Translations under genes and position numbers: made by a program
Assembly (NCBI GenBank): GCA_902602185.1
Contig: CACKPV010000001.1
Location: 110,785-174,784, forward strand
Origin: an uncultured SAR86 cluster bacterium
Lineage (GTDB): Bacteria > Pseudomonadota > Gammaproteobacteria > Magnimaribacterales > D2472
DNA: 64,000 bases
Direction of reading: 5' to 3'
Part shown: positions 39,042-48,659 of the stretch, piece by piece
Layout: each line of letters opens with the position of its first letter
Numbering within the stretch: position 1 is the first letter of the stretch
The notes under the pieces: generated by a model
The model's input: only the letters and a program-made list of their open reading frames with translations
Told to the model about the DNA's origin: nothing
Databases searched by the model: none

Positions 39042-41624
39042 TCAGGCCAGTGATTCTATGATATTTGGGATAGAAGATACAAATTTAGATTTAGAAACTG
39101 GTTTGCCTGCTCCTTGAGCAAATTCAGTTCTGCCACCTCCTTTTCCATCAATCTTTGCAGTCAAGGAAGTTACAATATCTTTTGCAGAGATTGACCCTTG
39201 TAAATCTTTGGAGATTCCACATAGGATACTCATAGTGTCTTTTTTTACACTCAAGCAAATAAAAATAGTCTTTGTAGTTTCTTGAATGACATTATCAACA
39301 ACTGCTCGAAGCACTTTGGGTTCACTTGTTGTATATTGATGTATTTTTAACAGTATGTTTTCATTAGAGACAACAATTTCATGCTCCTCTTCAGATTCAA
39401 CCGATAAACTCACAGATTCTTTATTAGTTTTTTTTAGTTCTTTATTCTGTTTGAGCACCCCTTCAATTTTTGCTTCCACTTCATCTAATGGAGCATTCAG
39501 CATAGTTTGAGCTGAGGTAACGATCGACCTTAAATTAGCAAAGTACTCAAATGCTCTTGGCCCTGACAAAGCTTCTATTCTTCTTACTCCAGAAGAAACA
39601 CTCGATTGACTCACGATGATAAATGCTCCTAAATCTCCAGTTCTTTTGACATGAGTACCCCCGCACAGCTCCAGTGAGAAATCATCTTCACCTATAGATA
39701 GAACTCGCACTTGTTCATCATATTTTTCTCCAAAAAGTGATTCTGCTCCTGTTTTCTTAGCATCATCCAAGTCCATGATTTTAGTTGTGACTTCAACGTT
39801 CTTGAGTATTTCTGCATTAACCATTTCTTCAATTCTTCTTATCTCTTCTTCAGTAAGTGCAGTTTTATGAGAAAAATCAAAACGTAATTTATATTCGTCA
39901 ACTAGAGAGCCCTTTTGTTGAACATGATCTCCAAGAACATGCTTGAGTGCCGCATGCACAAGATGCGTTGCAGAGTGATGAGATTCAGTTTTTTTTCTTT
40001 TATTTGTGTCCACTTCAATAGATATTTTATCATCAACCTCAAGGGATCCAGTTTCTAAATTAATCTGATGTAAAAAGACTTTTCCTTGTTTTTGACAATC
40101 TTTGATGCTGCCTGAACAGTTTTTACCTTTAAAAACTCCTCTATCTCCAACCTGACCCCCTGATTCAGCATAAATAGGTGTTTGATCAACCGCAAAAAAA
40201 TATTCACCTTGTTTATCAACTTTAGATTTTTTATCTTGTCCTGCCCATATAGCAATCACTTTAGTATCGAGAGTCATCTCAGAATAGCCTAAGAATTCTG
40301 TATCTTCAACATTGATGATGTCTGGCATCTCTGATTTAAAATAACTTGATGCTTTTGAGGTAGTCTTTTGCACCCCCATAGCTCTATCAAATCCAGCTTT
40401 ATCTATCTCTAAGTTTTTTTCCCTTGCAATGTCAGCAGTTAAATCATATGGAAATCCATAAGTATCATGGAGCTTAAAAACTAAATTTCCATTTATAATC
40501 TGATTTGGATGATTAGCAATTGCCTCATCAAGAATTTTTATGCCCTTTTCTAAAGTAGTTAGAAACTGTTTTTCTTCAAATTTTATTATCTCTTCTAAAT
40601 CACTCTCAAGTTTCTTTATTTCTGGATAGGCTCCTTCCATTTCCTCTACCAATACCGAAGCTAATTTATATAAAAATGGTTTTCTTGCTCCAATCTTATA
40701 ACCGTGACGGATAGCTCTTCGCATAATCCTTCGCAACACATAACCTCTTCCCTCATTACTTGGAGAAATTCCATCGGCAATTAAGAAACAAGTAGATCTA
40801 ATATGATCGGCAATTACTTTATGAGATGTATTTCCGGAAGATTCCAAAAGACTCTCTGAAGCTGCTATTAAATTTTTAAAAGAATCTATTTCGTAATTGG
40901 AATTAACCCCTTGAAGCACAGCTGCTATTCTTTCCAAACCCATTCCAGTATCAACAGATGGTTCGGGTAATTTGTGAAGCTTGCCTTCCGAATCTCTGTT
41001 AAATTGCATAAAGACTAGATTCCATATTTCTACGAAGCGATCTCCCTCATCACCATCATGACCCGGAGGAGTCCCCTCAATGTGGTCACCGTGATCATAA
41101 AAGATTTCTGAGCAAGGTCCGCATGGACCTGTTTCAGCCATAGACCAAAAATTATCTTTTTCCCCAAGTTTAGCAATTCTCTCGGGTTCAATCCCTATTT
41201 CATGAATCCAAATATCACGTGCTTCATCATCATCCTCATAAACCGTAATCCACAATCGATCCGGTTCAAGATTAAGTTTTTCAGTTAAAAACTGCCAAGC
41301 TAATTTTATTGCATCCTTTTTGAAATAATCTCCAAAACTAAAATTTCCAAGCATTTCAAAGAAAGTATGATGCCTTAATGTGTAACCAACATTTTCAAGA
41401 TCATTATGTTTGCCACCTGCTCGAATACATTTTTGTGAGCTTGTTGCCCTATCAAACTTCTTTGGTTCTTGTCCAAGAAAAATGTCCTTAAATTGAACCA
41501 TACCGGCATTGGTAAAAAGTAAGGTCTTATCATTAACTGGAACCAGTGAACTAGATGGAACAATTTGATGATCATTTCCCTCAAAAAAATCTAGAAAAGC
41601 TTGTCTTATTTCATTAGTTTTCAT
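39042..41624 (-). CDS. alaS: Alanyl-tRNA synthetase
   Basis: 860 residues from the ATG at 41624, chosen because the family N-terminus is K.NEIRQAFLDFF; the start at 41654 adds ten residues of SDR overlap. The class II core has PNAGMVQFKD-like and RAGGKHNDLENVG segments; an editing domain with HSATHLVHAAL and the zinc-binding CGGTHVKRTGDLG follows, then a C-terminal coiled/DHHA1 region with GGGRTEFAQGAG. Its start overlaps the SDR stop by 11 bases. Confidence 0.97.
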   Translation of the reverse strand: MKTNEIRQAFLDFFEGNDHQIVPSSSLVPVNDKTLLFTNAGMVQFKDIFLGQEPKKFDRATSSQKCIRAGGKHNDLENVGYTLRHHTFFEMLGNFSFGDYFKKDAIKLAWQFLTEKLNLEPDRLWITVYEDDDEARDIWIHEIGIEPERIAKLGEKDNFWSMAETGPCGPCSEIFYDHGDHIEGTPPGHDGDEGDRFVEIWNLVFMQFNRDSEGKLHKLPEPSVDTGMGLERIAAVLQGVNSNYEIDSFKNLIAASESLLESSGNTSHKVIADHIRSTCFLIADGISPSNEGRGYVLRRIMRRAIRHGYKIGARKPFLYKLASVLVEEMEGAYPEIKKLESDLEEIIKFEEKQFLTTLEKGIKILDEAIANHPNQIINGNLVFKLHDTYGFPYDLTADIAREKNLEIDKAGFDRAMGVQKTTSKASSYFKSEMPDIINVEDTEFLGYSEMTLDTKVIAIWAGQDKKSKVDKQGEYFFAVDQTPIYAESGGQVGDRGVFKGKNCSGSIKDCQKQGKVFLHQINLETGSLEVDDKISIEVDTNKRKKTESHHSATHLVHAALKHVLGDHVQQKGSLVDEYKLRFDFSHKTALTEEEIRRIEEMVNAEILKNVEVTTKIMDLDDAKKTGAESLFGEKYDEQVRVLSIGEDDFSLELCGGTHVKRTGDLGAFIIVSQSSVSSGVRRIEALSGPRAFEYFANLRSIVTSAQTMLNAPLDEVEAKIEGVLKQNKELKKTNKESVSLSVESEEEHEIVVSNENILLKIHQYTTSEPKVLRAVVDNVIQETTKTIFICLSVKKDTMSILCGISKDLQGSISAKDIVTSLTAKIDGKGGGRTEFAQGAGKPVSKSKFVSSIPNIIESLA

Positions 41625-42423
41625 CGGAGGTCTTACGCTTTCTATATCTACCACCAGTCAATCTATTACTTAATAAGGACACAAGTTTGGGGGCATATTT
41701 TATTAAAAAAACAATGATTTTGTATCTTTTGCTTGGAATTGACATTCTTTTTCTTTTGAACATTGCATCTAAGCCCTCTTCAGCAACACTTTCTACATCT
41801 AACTTCATAAAAGCAGGAACTTTGTCCATTTCTTTTTGAGTACCTGATGCTGAGTGGAACTCTGTAATCACAAAACCTGGACAAACAGATGTGGACGAAA
41901 TCCCTCTGTATTTGTAACTGATATTCATAGCATCACTAAAACGATTCATGAATGTTTTGATGGGTCCATAAAGAACTTGAATGGTAGATGGGGGAGCAAA
42001 GGAGGCAACTGATGAAACTATCATGATGTAACCATTATTTGCTTTGAGCATGTCAGGGATAAATAATTTAGTCAAAGCAATAACAGAAATTCCGAGCACC
42101 CTGATAAATTTCTCTTCCTGCTCCATTGGAGTTTTATGGAAAGGGGCTGGTAAACCATATCCAGCATTATTGATCAAAACCTCGACATCATAGTTTTTGC
42201 TTTTACAAAAATCATAAAGTGCTTGCGGAGCATCTGGCTCTGCAAGGTCTGCTGCAAAGTAATCAACTTTTACATTAAATTCTGTTTGCAATTCTTGGCA
42301 AAATTCTTTGAGTCTATCTTTTCTTCTTGCAGTTAAAATAATGTTGTACCCTCTCGCAGCAAGTTGTTTGGCAATCTCTGCTCCTATTCCTGCTGAAGCT
42401 CCTGTAATTAAAGCATATTTCAT
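41614..42423 (-). CDS. Short-chain dehydrogenase/reductase (DltE-like)
   Basis: 269 residues of a classical SDR. The NAD(P)-binding TGASAGIGAEIAKQL is at the N-terminus, LINNAGYG in the middle, and the catalytic Ser and YxxxK appear as IVSSVASFAPP and VLYGPIKTF. The basic residues in ARRKDRL favour NADPH. The C-terminal tail is rich in Lys/Arg with a hydrophobic helix, possibly membrane-associated. The substrate is unknown. It lies between the carbonic anhydrase gene and alaS. Confidence 0.88.
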   Translation of the reverse strand: MKYALITGASAGIGAEIAKQLAARGYNIILTARRKDRLKEFCQELQTEFNVKVDYFAADLAEPDAPQALYDFCKSKNYDVEVLINNAGYGLPAPFHKTPMEQEEKFIRVLGISVIALTKLFIPDMLKANNGYIMIVSSVASFAPPSTIQVLYGPIKTFMNRFSDAMNISYKYRGISSTSVCPGFVITEFHSASGTQKEMDKVPAFMKLDVESVAEEGLDAMFKRKRMSIPSKRYKIIVFLIKYAPKLVSLLSNRLTGGRYRKRKTSDEN

Positions 42424-42938
42424 TAAAAACCTTCCTTACGAAATCGTTTTGCATTTTCAACATAAAAATGAGAATTCAATCTTGGGAGTTCTTGCTCTTC
42501 AGTTGATAGCTGGCGTGTGATTCTTGCAGGTATACCCATCACCATTGAACCATCTGGTATGTCCATCTTTTCAGTGATTAGTGCTTTGGCGCCGATAATA
42601 CAATTTTTCCCAATTCGTGCACCATTTAAAATAACTGAATTTATTCCAATCAAAGTATCATTGCCAATGTTACACCCGTGAATCATTGCCATATGTCCAA
42701 TTGTGACATTTCTTCCAATTTCACATTTGAATCCAGGATCGGTATGGAGAATGGCACCATCTTGAATATTAGATCCATCTCCAACAATGATTGGCTCATT
42801 ATCACCTCTCAAAATTGCATTAAACCAAACGCTTGAATTTTTCCCTAAATAGACATCACCAATGACTGTTGCGTTTTCAGCAACCCAAAAACTATTGTCA
42901 GCAGAAGTAAATTTCTTTTTACCTAGTTCTTTTATCAT
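42423..42938 (-). CDS. Gamma-class carbonic anhydrase-like protein (left-handed beta-helix)
   Basis: 171 residues from the ATG that overlaps the NUDIX stop as ATGA; a longer frame is rejected. Hexapeptide repeats run from ENATVIGDVYLG onward. The His residues expected for the metal site are in LHTDPG and IGHMAMIHGC. The family includes zinc carbonic anhydrases and YrdA-like proteins with uncertain activity. It lies in the nudL-like/carbonic anhydrase/SDR/alaS run. Confidence 0.9.
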   Translation of the reverse strand: MIKELGKKKFTSADNSFWVAENATVIGDVYLGKNSSVWFNAILRGDNEPIIVGDGSNIQDGAILHTDPGFKCEIGRNVTIGHMAMIHGCNIGNDTLIGINSVILNGARIGKNCIIGAKALITEKMDIPDGSMVMGIPARITRQLSTEEQELPRLNSHFYVENAKRFRKEGF

Positions 42939-43516
42939 AAAAAATTTAACTCTATTTCTGCATTGAAGCATCTATTTAAAAAAATTGTTGTAAACATTGC
43001 GGTCAATCCCCAAATTTTATAATTATTATAACTCCAACTGGGAACATTAAGCTCCTTTCCATCTCTAGATAAATCCTCCCAAACAATATTCTGCGATTTC
43101 ATCAGATAATCAATTGGAACGAGAAATATAGATTCTATCTCTTCGTTTGGTGTCAACTGATATTCAAACTTTCCTGTAGCAACAAATGGATGTACAAGCA
43201 CTCCATGTCTTGAAATCAAAGGGTCAAATGTTCCTAACATGTCAATTTCTTGTGGTTGCAAATTTGTTTCTTCATGGGTTTCACGAATTGCAGTTTCAGC
43301 AAGATTTAAATCTCTTTCATCCTGCATACCACCAGGAAATGAAACCTCTCCAGCATGAGTTGTCATATTTGAAGATCTCAGTGTATAAATCAGATCAACG
43401 GGGATGCCTTGATCATTTTGTTTAATATAAATTAAAATTCCAGCCTGTTTTTTATCAAAGTCTTTTACATCGATAGTTGTTAACGGGTCTAGTTTATCTT
43501 TTATGTCTGAAATCAT
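42935..43516 (-). CDS. NUDIX hydrolase, CoA pyrophosphatase type
   Basis: 193 residues. The NUDIX box reads PGGMQDERDLNLAETAIRETHEETNL and is followed by FDPLISRHGVLVHPFVA, the CoA pyrophosphatase (NudL-like) pattern; the preceding R.SNMTTHAGEVSFPGG is its UPF0035 signature. Such enzymes hydrolyse CoA to phosphopantetheine and 3',5'-ADP. It heads the carbonic anhydrase-SDR-alaS-lysC run and is divergent from the next NUDIX gene by 41 bases. Confidence 0.9.
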   Translation of the reverse strand: MISDIKDKLDPLTTIDVKDFDKKQAGILIYIKQNDQGIPVDLIYTLRSSNMTTHAGEVSFPGGMQDERDLNLAETAIRETHEETNLQPQEIDMLGTFDPLISRHGVLVHPFVATGKFEYQLTPNEEIESIFLVPIDYLMKSQNIVWEDLSRDGKELNVPSWSYNNYKIWGLTAMFTTIFLNRCFNAEIELNFL

Positions 43517-43557
43517 ATAAGATAGTTTAACTTTTTAATTTTTACAGGGGCAAATTA

Positions 43558-44094
43558 GTGAAGTATTGTTCAAACTGTGGCAGTGATCAATTGAAATTTA
43601 TCATTCCCGAAGATGATAATCGCAAGCGCTTTTGTTGTCCTGACTGTGGAGAAATATTTTACTCAAATCCCAATGTTGTTGTGGGTGCCTTGAGTGTTCA
43701 TGACAATAAAATTCTAATGGCAAAAAGAAATATTTTTCCTCGCAAAGATAAGTGGACACTGCCAGCAGGTTTCCTTGAAAATGGGGAGACATTACAAGAA
43801 GGTGCAATTCGTGAAACTCAAGAAGAAACACTTGCTGATATAAAGATCATCCAACCCTACACCATGATTAGTTTGCCGCATATAAATCAAGTACACATGT
43901 TTTATTTAGCCAATCTACCAAATGCAATTTTTGGAACCACAATAGAAAGTTCTGAAGTTAAATTATTGGCATTAGAAGAAATCCCTTGGGAAGAAGTAGC
44001 CTTCCCAACTGTGAAATTAACACTTAAATTTTATCAAGACGATCTTTCGAAAAACACTTTTACCTTTAGAGAAGATCAAATTCTTCTCAGCTAA
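43558..44094 (+). CDS. NUDIX hydrolase with N-terminal zinc ribbon
   Basis: 178 residues starting at GTG. Two CxxC pairs (YCSNC and CCPDC) form a zinc ribbon of the NudC type; the NUDIX box is GFLENGETLQEGAIRETQEETLA. The ribbon resembles NADH pyrophosphatase, but the protein is shorter, so the substrate may be NADH or another nucleoside diphosphate derivative. It converges on purL, with a gap of 3 bases. Confidence 0.88.
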   Translation: MKYCSNCGSDQLKFIIPEDDNRKRFCCPDCGEIFYSNPNVVVGALSVHDNKILMAKRNIFPRKDKWTLPAGFLENGETLQEGAIRETQEETLADIKIIQPYTMISLPHINQVHMFYLANLPNAIFGTTIESSEVKLLALEEIPWEEVAFPTVKLTLKFYQDDLSKNTFTFREDQILLS

Positions 44095-44097
44095 AAT

Positions 44098-47000
44098 CTA
44101 GCAGAATTTTTTGGCATTGATAAAGATTTGCATCCATGGAGAATATTCTTTCCAATGACTGGGTTTCCATGAAAACTGTATGCTTCTGAACACTCTTTCT
44201 GGGTGCGGCATCAAAATAGAAACTCTTCCATCTTGATTTGCTACACCGGTTATTCCCATGACAGAACCATTAGGATTCAGAGGGTACTGCTCAGTTGAAT
44301 TCCCATTTGAATTTACAAAATTCATAAAGACTTGGTTTTGCTCATCCAGTATTTTGAAATCATTAGATTCATTAAAAGCTACTTGTCCCTCTCCGTGAGC
44401 GCATGCTATTGGTAAGGACCAATCTTCCATGCCAGCAAATAATATTGAACTTGATTTCTGTATTTTGACTTGTGTCAAGCGTGCTTCAAATTGATCTGAA
44501 TGATTTTTTACAAAAGTTGGCCAATATTGGGTCCCAGGAATAATACTTTTTAGGTTTGATAGCATTTGGCAGCCATTACATACTCCCAAAGTAAATTTCT
44601 TATCATTATGAAAAAATGATGCAAATTCATCATTCAATCTGTCATTGAATAAAATTGAGTTTGCCCAACCTTTACCCGCACCTAAAACATCCCCGTACGA
44701 AAAGCCACCGCATGCTGCAAGCCCCTGAAAATCTTCAAGAGTCATCCTATTTTTAATAAGATCATCCATATGAACATCAACTGCTTCGAAACCTGCTGCC
44801 ATAAAAGCAGCTGCCATTTCGAATTGACCATTAATACCTTGCTCCCTCAGAATCGCAACCTTTGGTTTTTGCTTTAAAAAATTAAAAATGGAATTTTTGG
44901 GTTGTGACATCTGAAATGTATCACTTGTAAATAATCCTTTATGATCGGTGTCTGAAATTAAATCATACTCTGCTAATGCATCATCTTTATTATCTCGCAT
45001 TGCCTTAATATGATAACTGGTTTGACTCCAAGCTCTTTCCAAGTCAGTGATACATTTGTCTAAAATTACATTATTATTTTTAGTTTTGATAGAGATTCTT
45101 TTACCTACTGGTTTGCCTACTTGGCACATACTTATGTTCATCTGCTTTGCAGAAGACCTTAGCAAATTATAATTTTTCGCATCAATCTGAATAACAGCAC
45201 CTATGGTTTCAGCAAATGGAAAAAGTTTCAGTTGCTCTTCTAGTGTAAAGATTTCATCCGTGCTGCTGTTGTTTGCAACTTCCCAAGTTATGCCGATTTT
45301 ATTGGTAAAACAAAGTTCAGATAAGCAACACAAAAGACCTCCATCCGAAACATCATGCAACGCAAGAATACTCTTATTTCTGATATTTTCTTGGAGAAAA
45401 TCAAACATACTCTTAATGGAATCTGGAGAAATATCTGGGATAGCATTTTTTTCTAGGGCTAAATTTTCGTCAGGAAAAACATATGCTAATAGTGGATGAG
45501 CTGTATTTTGATATTCTGTAGTGATTGCCTGTCGTACATCATTCACATTAGCTACTGCAGTAATGATGCCACTGAGGGGACTATTTACCTCAAAAGGATG
45601 TTCCTCACTGTCCCAAGTAGTAGACATAGATAGAGAATCTTTGCCGACGGGGATAGCAATATTTAAGTCAACGCAAAAATCAGAAAGAGCTTGAACCCCT
45701 AACCTTAAATTTAAATCATCGACATTATTACCAGTTGCTGACATCCAATTAGCTGAAACTTTGATATTGCTCAATGATGAAATGGGTACCGAAACCAAAT
45801 TCATAATTGCTTCTGACATGGCCATGCGCATTGATGCTGCAGCATCTACCATTGCGAAATGAGGTTTTTCTCCTATTGCAATAGCCTCCCCTTCGAAGCT
45901 ATCAAATGATCGCAAAGCCATAGCATAATTTGAGGTTGGTACTTGCCACTTCCCGATAAATTGATCCCTTGCAGTCATGCCACCAACGGTTCGGTCTCCA
46001 ATGGTAATCAAAAAAGATTTCGAAGCTATAGTTGGGTCTGATAAAGCTTCCTCTAGAGTTTTGTGTTGTAAGAAAGGTTGTTGAATTGGATTGATGGTTG
46101 TGACATTTTTTGGATCAAGAGGTAAATCACCAAACAACATCTCTAAAGGAACATCAACTGGGTATTCATTTTTAATTTGATCAAACAACTTTATTGATTT
46201 TTCTTCGATAGTTGTTCCAACTACTGCAAAAGGACAACGTTCTCGCTGACAAATTGCTTCAAAAACTTTTTCATTATCTTTATTGATAGCAATTACATAT
46301 CTTTCTTGAGATTCATTTGACCAGATTTCCATGGGAGACATGGATTCATCTGCGCAAGGTATTTTTTCTAAGTGAATAAATACACCATGATTTGAATCTT
46401 TGGCTAGTTCAGGAATGGCATTGGATAACCCTCCTGCTCCGACATCGTGAATAAATTCGATAATGCTTGGATCTTCTGAATTACAAAAATTTATAACTTC
46501 CTGACATCGTCTTTCCATTTCGGCATTATCCCGTTGCACGGAGGCAAAATCTAAATCTTCATCACTTTCTCCAGATGACATGGAAGAAGCAGCTCCCCCA
46601 CCTAAACCAATTAACATTGAGGGGCCGCCCAAAACAATAATGAGATAATCTTCAGCAATATCTTTTTTAAAATTATTTCTGTCTAAAATTTCGCCAATGC
46701 CACCGGCTAACATTATAGGTTTGTGATAACCAAAAAATTTTCCGTTTTCAGGTGCTGTCTCTAAAGAACGAAAATAACCCAATATATTTGGTCGACCAAA
46801 CTCGTTATTAAATGCTGCAGCACCGATTGGAGCTTCTATCATTATCTCTAAAGGAGAAGCAATTCTCTCAGGTTTAAATTCTTTTCCCTCCCAACTCTTA
46901 GGTAATGAGGGAATTCTCAGGTTTGAAACGTTAAAGCCAACTAGACCAACTTTTGGTTTAGCACCCATGCCAGTAGCTCCCTCATCCCTAATTTCTCCTC

Positions 47001-47910
47001 CCGAACCTGTAGAGGCCCCGGGATAGGGAGAAATTGCTGTTGGATGATTGTGGGTTTCCACTTTTATAGTTGTGTTAACTTTCTCTGGATTTGCTTCAAA
47101 TTTATTATTACGAATTGATAATTTTTCTACACAAGTACCAGAAATTACGGCTGCATTGTCTTTATATGCAGAAATTAATCCCTTTGGTGATGAACTACTT
47201 GTTTTTTTAATTAAATCAAATAATGAATTTTCTTGCTCGATACCATCAACAAACCATTTAGTATTAAAAATTTTGTGCCGACAATGTTCAGAGTTTGCTT
47301 GGGAAAACATCATGAGCTCAGCATCCGTTGGATTCCTATCCTGTTTCTTATAAAAATCTAAGAGGTATTTTATTTCTGCTGAGGATAGAGCAAAACCAAA
47401 TTCCTCATTTGCTGCCATCAATGCAGATTGACCATTTTCAATAACATTAATGATGTTTAATTGCCTTTGTGGTTGTTTTTGAAAAAAACTTTTAATTTCT
47501 TCCTCACTAAATAAAGACTGAGTCATTCGATCAAACAATGTGTCAAAATTTAAATCATTTTTCTCATTTATATTCTCCAAAGCAAAACCAATAAATTTCT
47601 CAATTCTAAATATGTTTTTAATGCCAACATTTTGGACTATGTCTTGAGTTTTTGATGACCATGGACTTATGGTTGACTTTCTGGGTCCAATGAAAAAATT
47701 AAAGTCTGATGAAAATTCTTTCGCATCGAGGATTGCTTTGAGATTATCAAATTTCTCACAGTTATTTTTTGACTGTATCAAAAAAACTTCTTTGGCATGA
47801 AATATTGCTGAGGTTTTGTTATGAGAATTAAATGCAGTAATAAGTTTCTTGAGAGCAGATGGAGAAAAAGCATTTGCCCCGGTGAGAATTTTTATTTTTG
47901 TATTGGTCAC
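44098..47910 (-). CDS. purL: Phosphoribosylformylglycinamidine synthase (single-chain PurL)
   Basis: 1270 residues; converts FGAR, glutamine and ATP to FGAM in purine synthesis. Domain order: N-terminal PurS-like domain, linker, two PurM-like ATP-binding halves (MFSQANSEHCRHKIFN and VETHNHPTAISPYPGASTG in the first) and a C-terminal glutaminase with the nucleophile in LGVCNGCQML and the catalytic His-x-Glu in PHPERVF. This large form is typical of proteobacteria. It is divergent from the mltF-like gene by 20 bases. Confidence 0.97.
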   Translation of the reverse strand: MTNTKIKILTGANAFSPSALKKLITAFNSHNKTSAIFHAKEVFLIQSKNNCEKFDNLKAILDAKEFSSDFNFFIGPRKSTISPWSSKTQDIVQNVGIKNIFRIEKFIGFALENINEKNDLNFDTLFDRMTQSLFSEEEIKSFFQKQPQRQLNIINVIENGQSALMAANEEFGFALSSAEIKYLLDFYKKQDRNPTDAELMMFSQANSEHCRHKIFNTKWFVDGIEQENSLFDLIKKTSSSSPKGLISAYKDNAAVISGTCVEKLSIRNNKFEANPEKVNTTIKVETHNHPTAISPYPGASTGSGGEIRDEGATGMGAKPKVGLVGFNVSNLRIPSLPKSWEGKEFKPERIASPLEIMIEAPIGAAAFNNEFGRPNILGYFRSLETAPENGKFFGYHKPIMLAGGIGEILDRNNFKKDIAEDYLIIVLGGPSMLIGLGGGAASSMSSGESDEDLDFASVQRDNAEMERRCQEVINFCNSEDPSIIEFIHDVGAGGLSNAIPELAKDSNHGVFIHLEKIPCADESMSPMEIWSNESQERYVIAINKDNEKVFEAICQRERCPFAVVGTTIEEKSIKLFDQIKNEYPVDVPLEMLFGDLPLDPKNVTTINPIQQPFLQHKTLEEALSDPTIASKSFLITIGDRTVGGMTARDQFIGKWQVPTSNYAMALRSFDSFEGEAIAIGEKPHFAMVDAAASMRMAMSEAIMNLVSVPISSLSNIKVSANWMSATGNNVDDLNLRLGVQALSDFCVDLNIAIPVGKDSLSMSTTWDSEEHPFEVNSPLSGIITAVANVNDVRQAITTEYQNTAHPLLAYVFPDENLALEKNAIPDISPDSIKSMFDFLQENIRNKSILALHDVSDGGLLCCLSELCFTNKIGITWEVANNSSTDEIFTLEEQLKLFPFAETIGAVIQIDAKNYNLLRSSAKQMNISMCQVGKPVGKRISIKTKNNNVILDKCITDLERAWSQTSYHIKAMRDNKDDALAEYDLISDTDHKGLFTSDTFQMSQPKNSIFNFLKQKPKVAILREQGINGQFEMAAAFMAAGFEAVDVHMDDLIKNRMTLEDFQGLAACGGFSYGDVLGAGKGWANSILFNDRLNDEFASFFHNDKKFTLGVCNGCQMLSNLKSIIPGTQYWPTFVKNHSDQFEARLTQVKIQKSSSILFAGMEDWSLPIACAHGEGQVAFNESNDFKILDEQNQVFMNFVNSNGNSTEQYPLNPNGSVMGITGVANQDGRVSILMPHPERVFRSIQFSWKPSHWKEYSPWMQIFINAKKFC

Positions 47911-47930
47911 AAAATACAGTCTAAAATGGT

Positions 47931-48659
47931 ATGAAGATAATTATAAAGGGGATTGTAATCAAAGGGGAAATGAGGAAAAGTTATTTCAAAAATATCTATA
48001 TTGTTATTTTGTTATGTCTAGCTGGTTGTTCTCAGCAAACTCCTGAGCAACTTTGTGAAACTGAGCTCAATGCTTCCACTAATCTATTTCAGGTAAATGA
48101 TTTTGAAGAGAATAAATTCTTCTCTATGATTGAAAGTGATCTACCCAAATTTCAGGAATATTTCAAAGAGGCAGCTCAATTATCAGATGTTGATTGGAGA
48201 ATGATAGCTGCTATTGGTTTCCAAGAATCACAATGGAATCCTGAGGCAGTGTCAGCAATGGGTGTCCAAGGAATTATGATGTTAACCGAAGATACTGCTA
48301 AAGATTTCAATGTTACTGATCGTCAAGATCCAAAACAAAATATTCTTGCTGGCAGTCTTCATTTTTCAAATATAAATGAGCAGATCAGTAATTTAGGCAT
48401 AATAGATGAAAGATTTTATTTTACACTTACTGCCTACAATATTGGTTTTTCAAACTTTCGAAGAGCTTGGAAAAAATATGAGAGTCAACAATCTCCTGAA
48501 TGGAAATCTTTTAAAAAACCTCTCAGTGAGCTATCTGGAAAAGAAGTGTATTTTGTTGATCTCAATAATTATCCAAGAGGGAAGCAAGCAATTGATTTCA
48601 CAGAAAAAGTCTCTGATTATTACTTGCTTCTTAGGGCTTACACTTGTTTACAAAACTAA
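47931..48659 (+). CDS. MltF-like lytic transglycosylase lipoprotein without its SBP domain
   Basis: 242 residues; an internal ATG at 47970 with AGGGG in front is an alternative start. A lipobox (LAGC) lies near residue 33. The C-terminal part matches the SLT domain of Mlt[21 protein letters not shown] with the catalytic Glu, then [13 protein letters not shown] and [12 protein letters not shown]. The periplasmic substrate-binding-like N-terminal domain of MltF (about 250 residues) is missing. Its position next to purL is the same as in E. coli. It trims peptidoglycan at the outer membrane. Confidence 0.88.
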   Translation: MKIIIKGIVIKGEMRKSYFKNIYIVILLCLAGCSQQTPEQLCETELNASTNLFQVNDFEENKFFSMIESDLPKFQEYFKEAAQLSDVDWRMIAAIGFQESQWNPEAVSAMGVQGIMMLTEDTAKDFNVTDRQDPKQNILAGSLHFSNINEQISNLGIIDERFYFTLTAYNIGFSNFRRAWKKYESQQSPEWKSFKKPLSELSGKEVYFVDLNNYPRGKQAIDFTEKVSDYYLLLRAYTCLQN

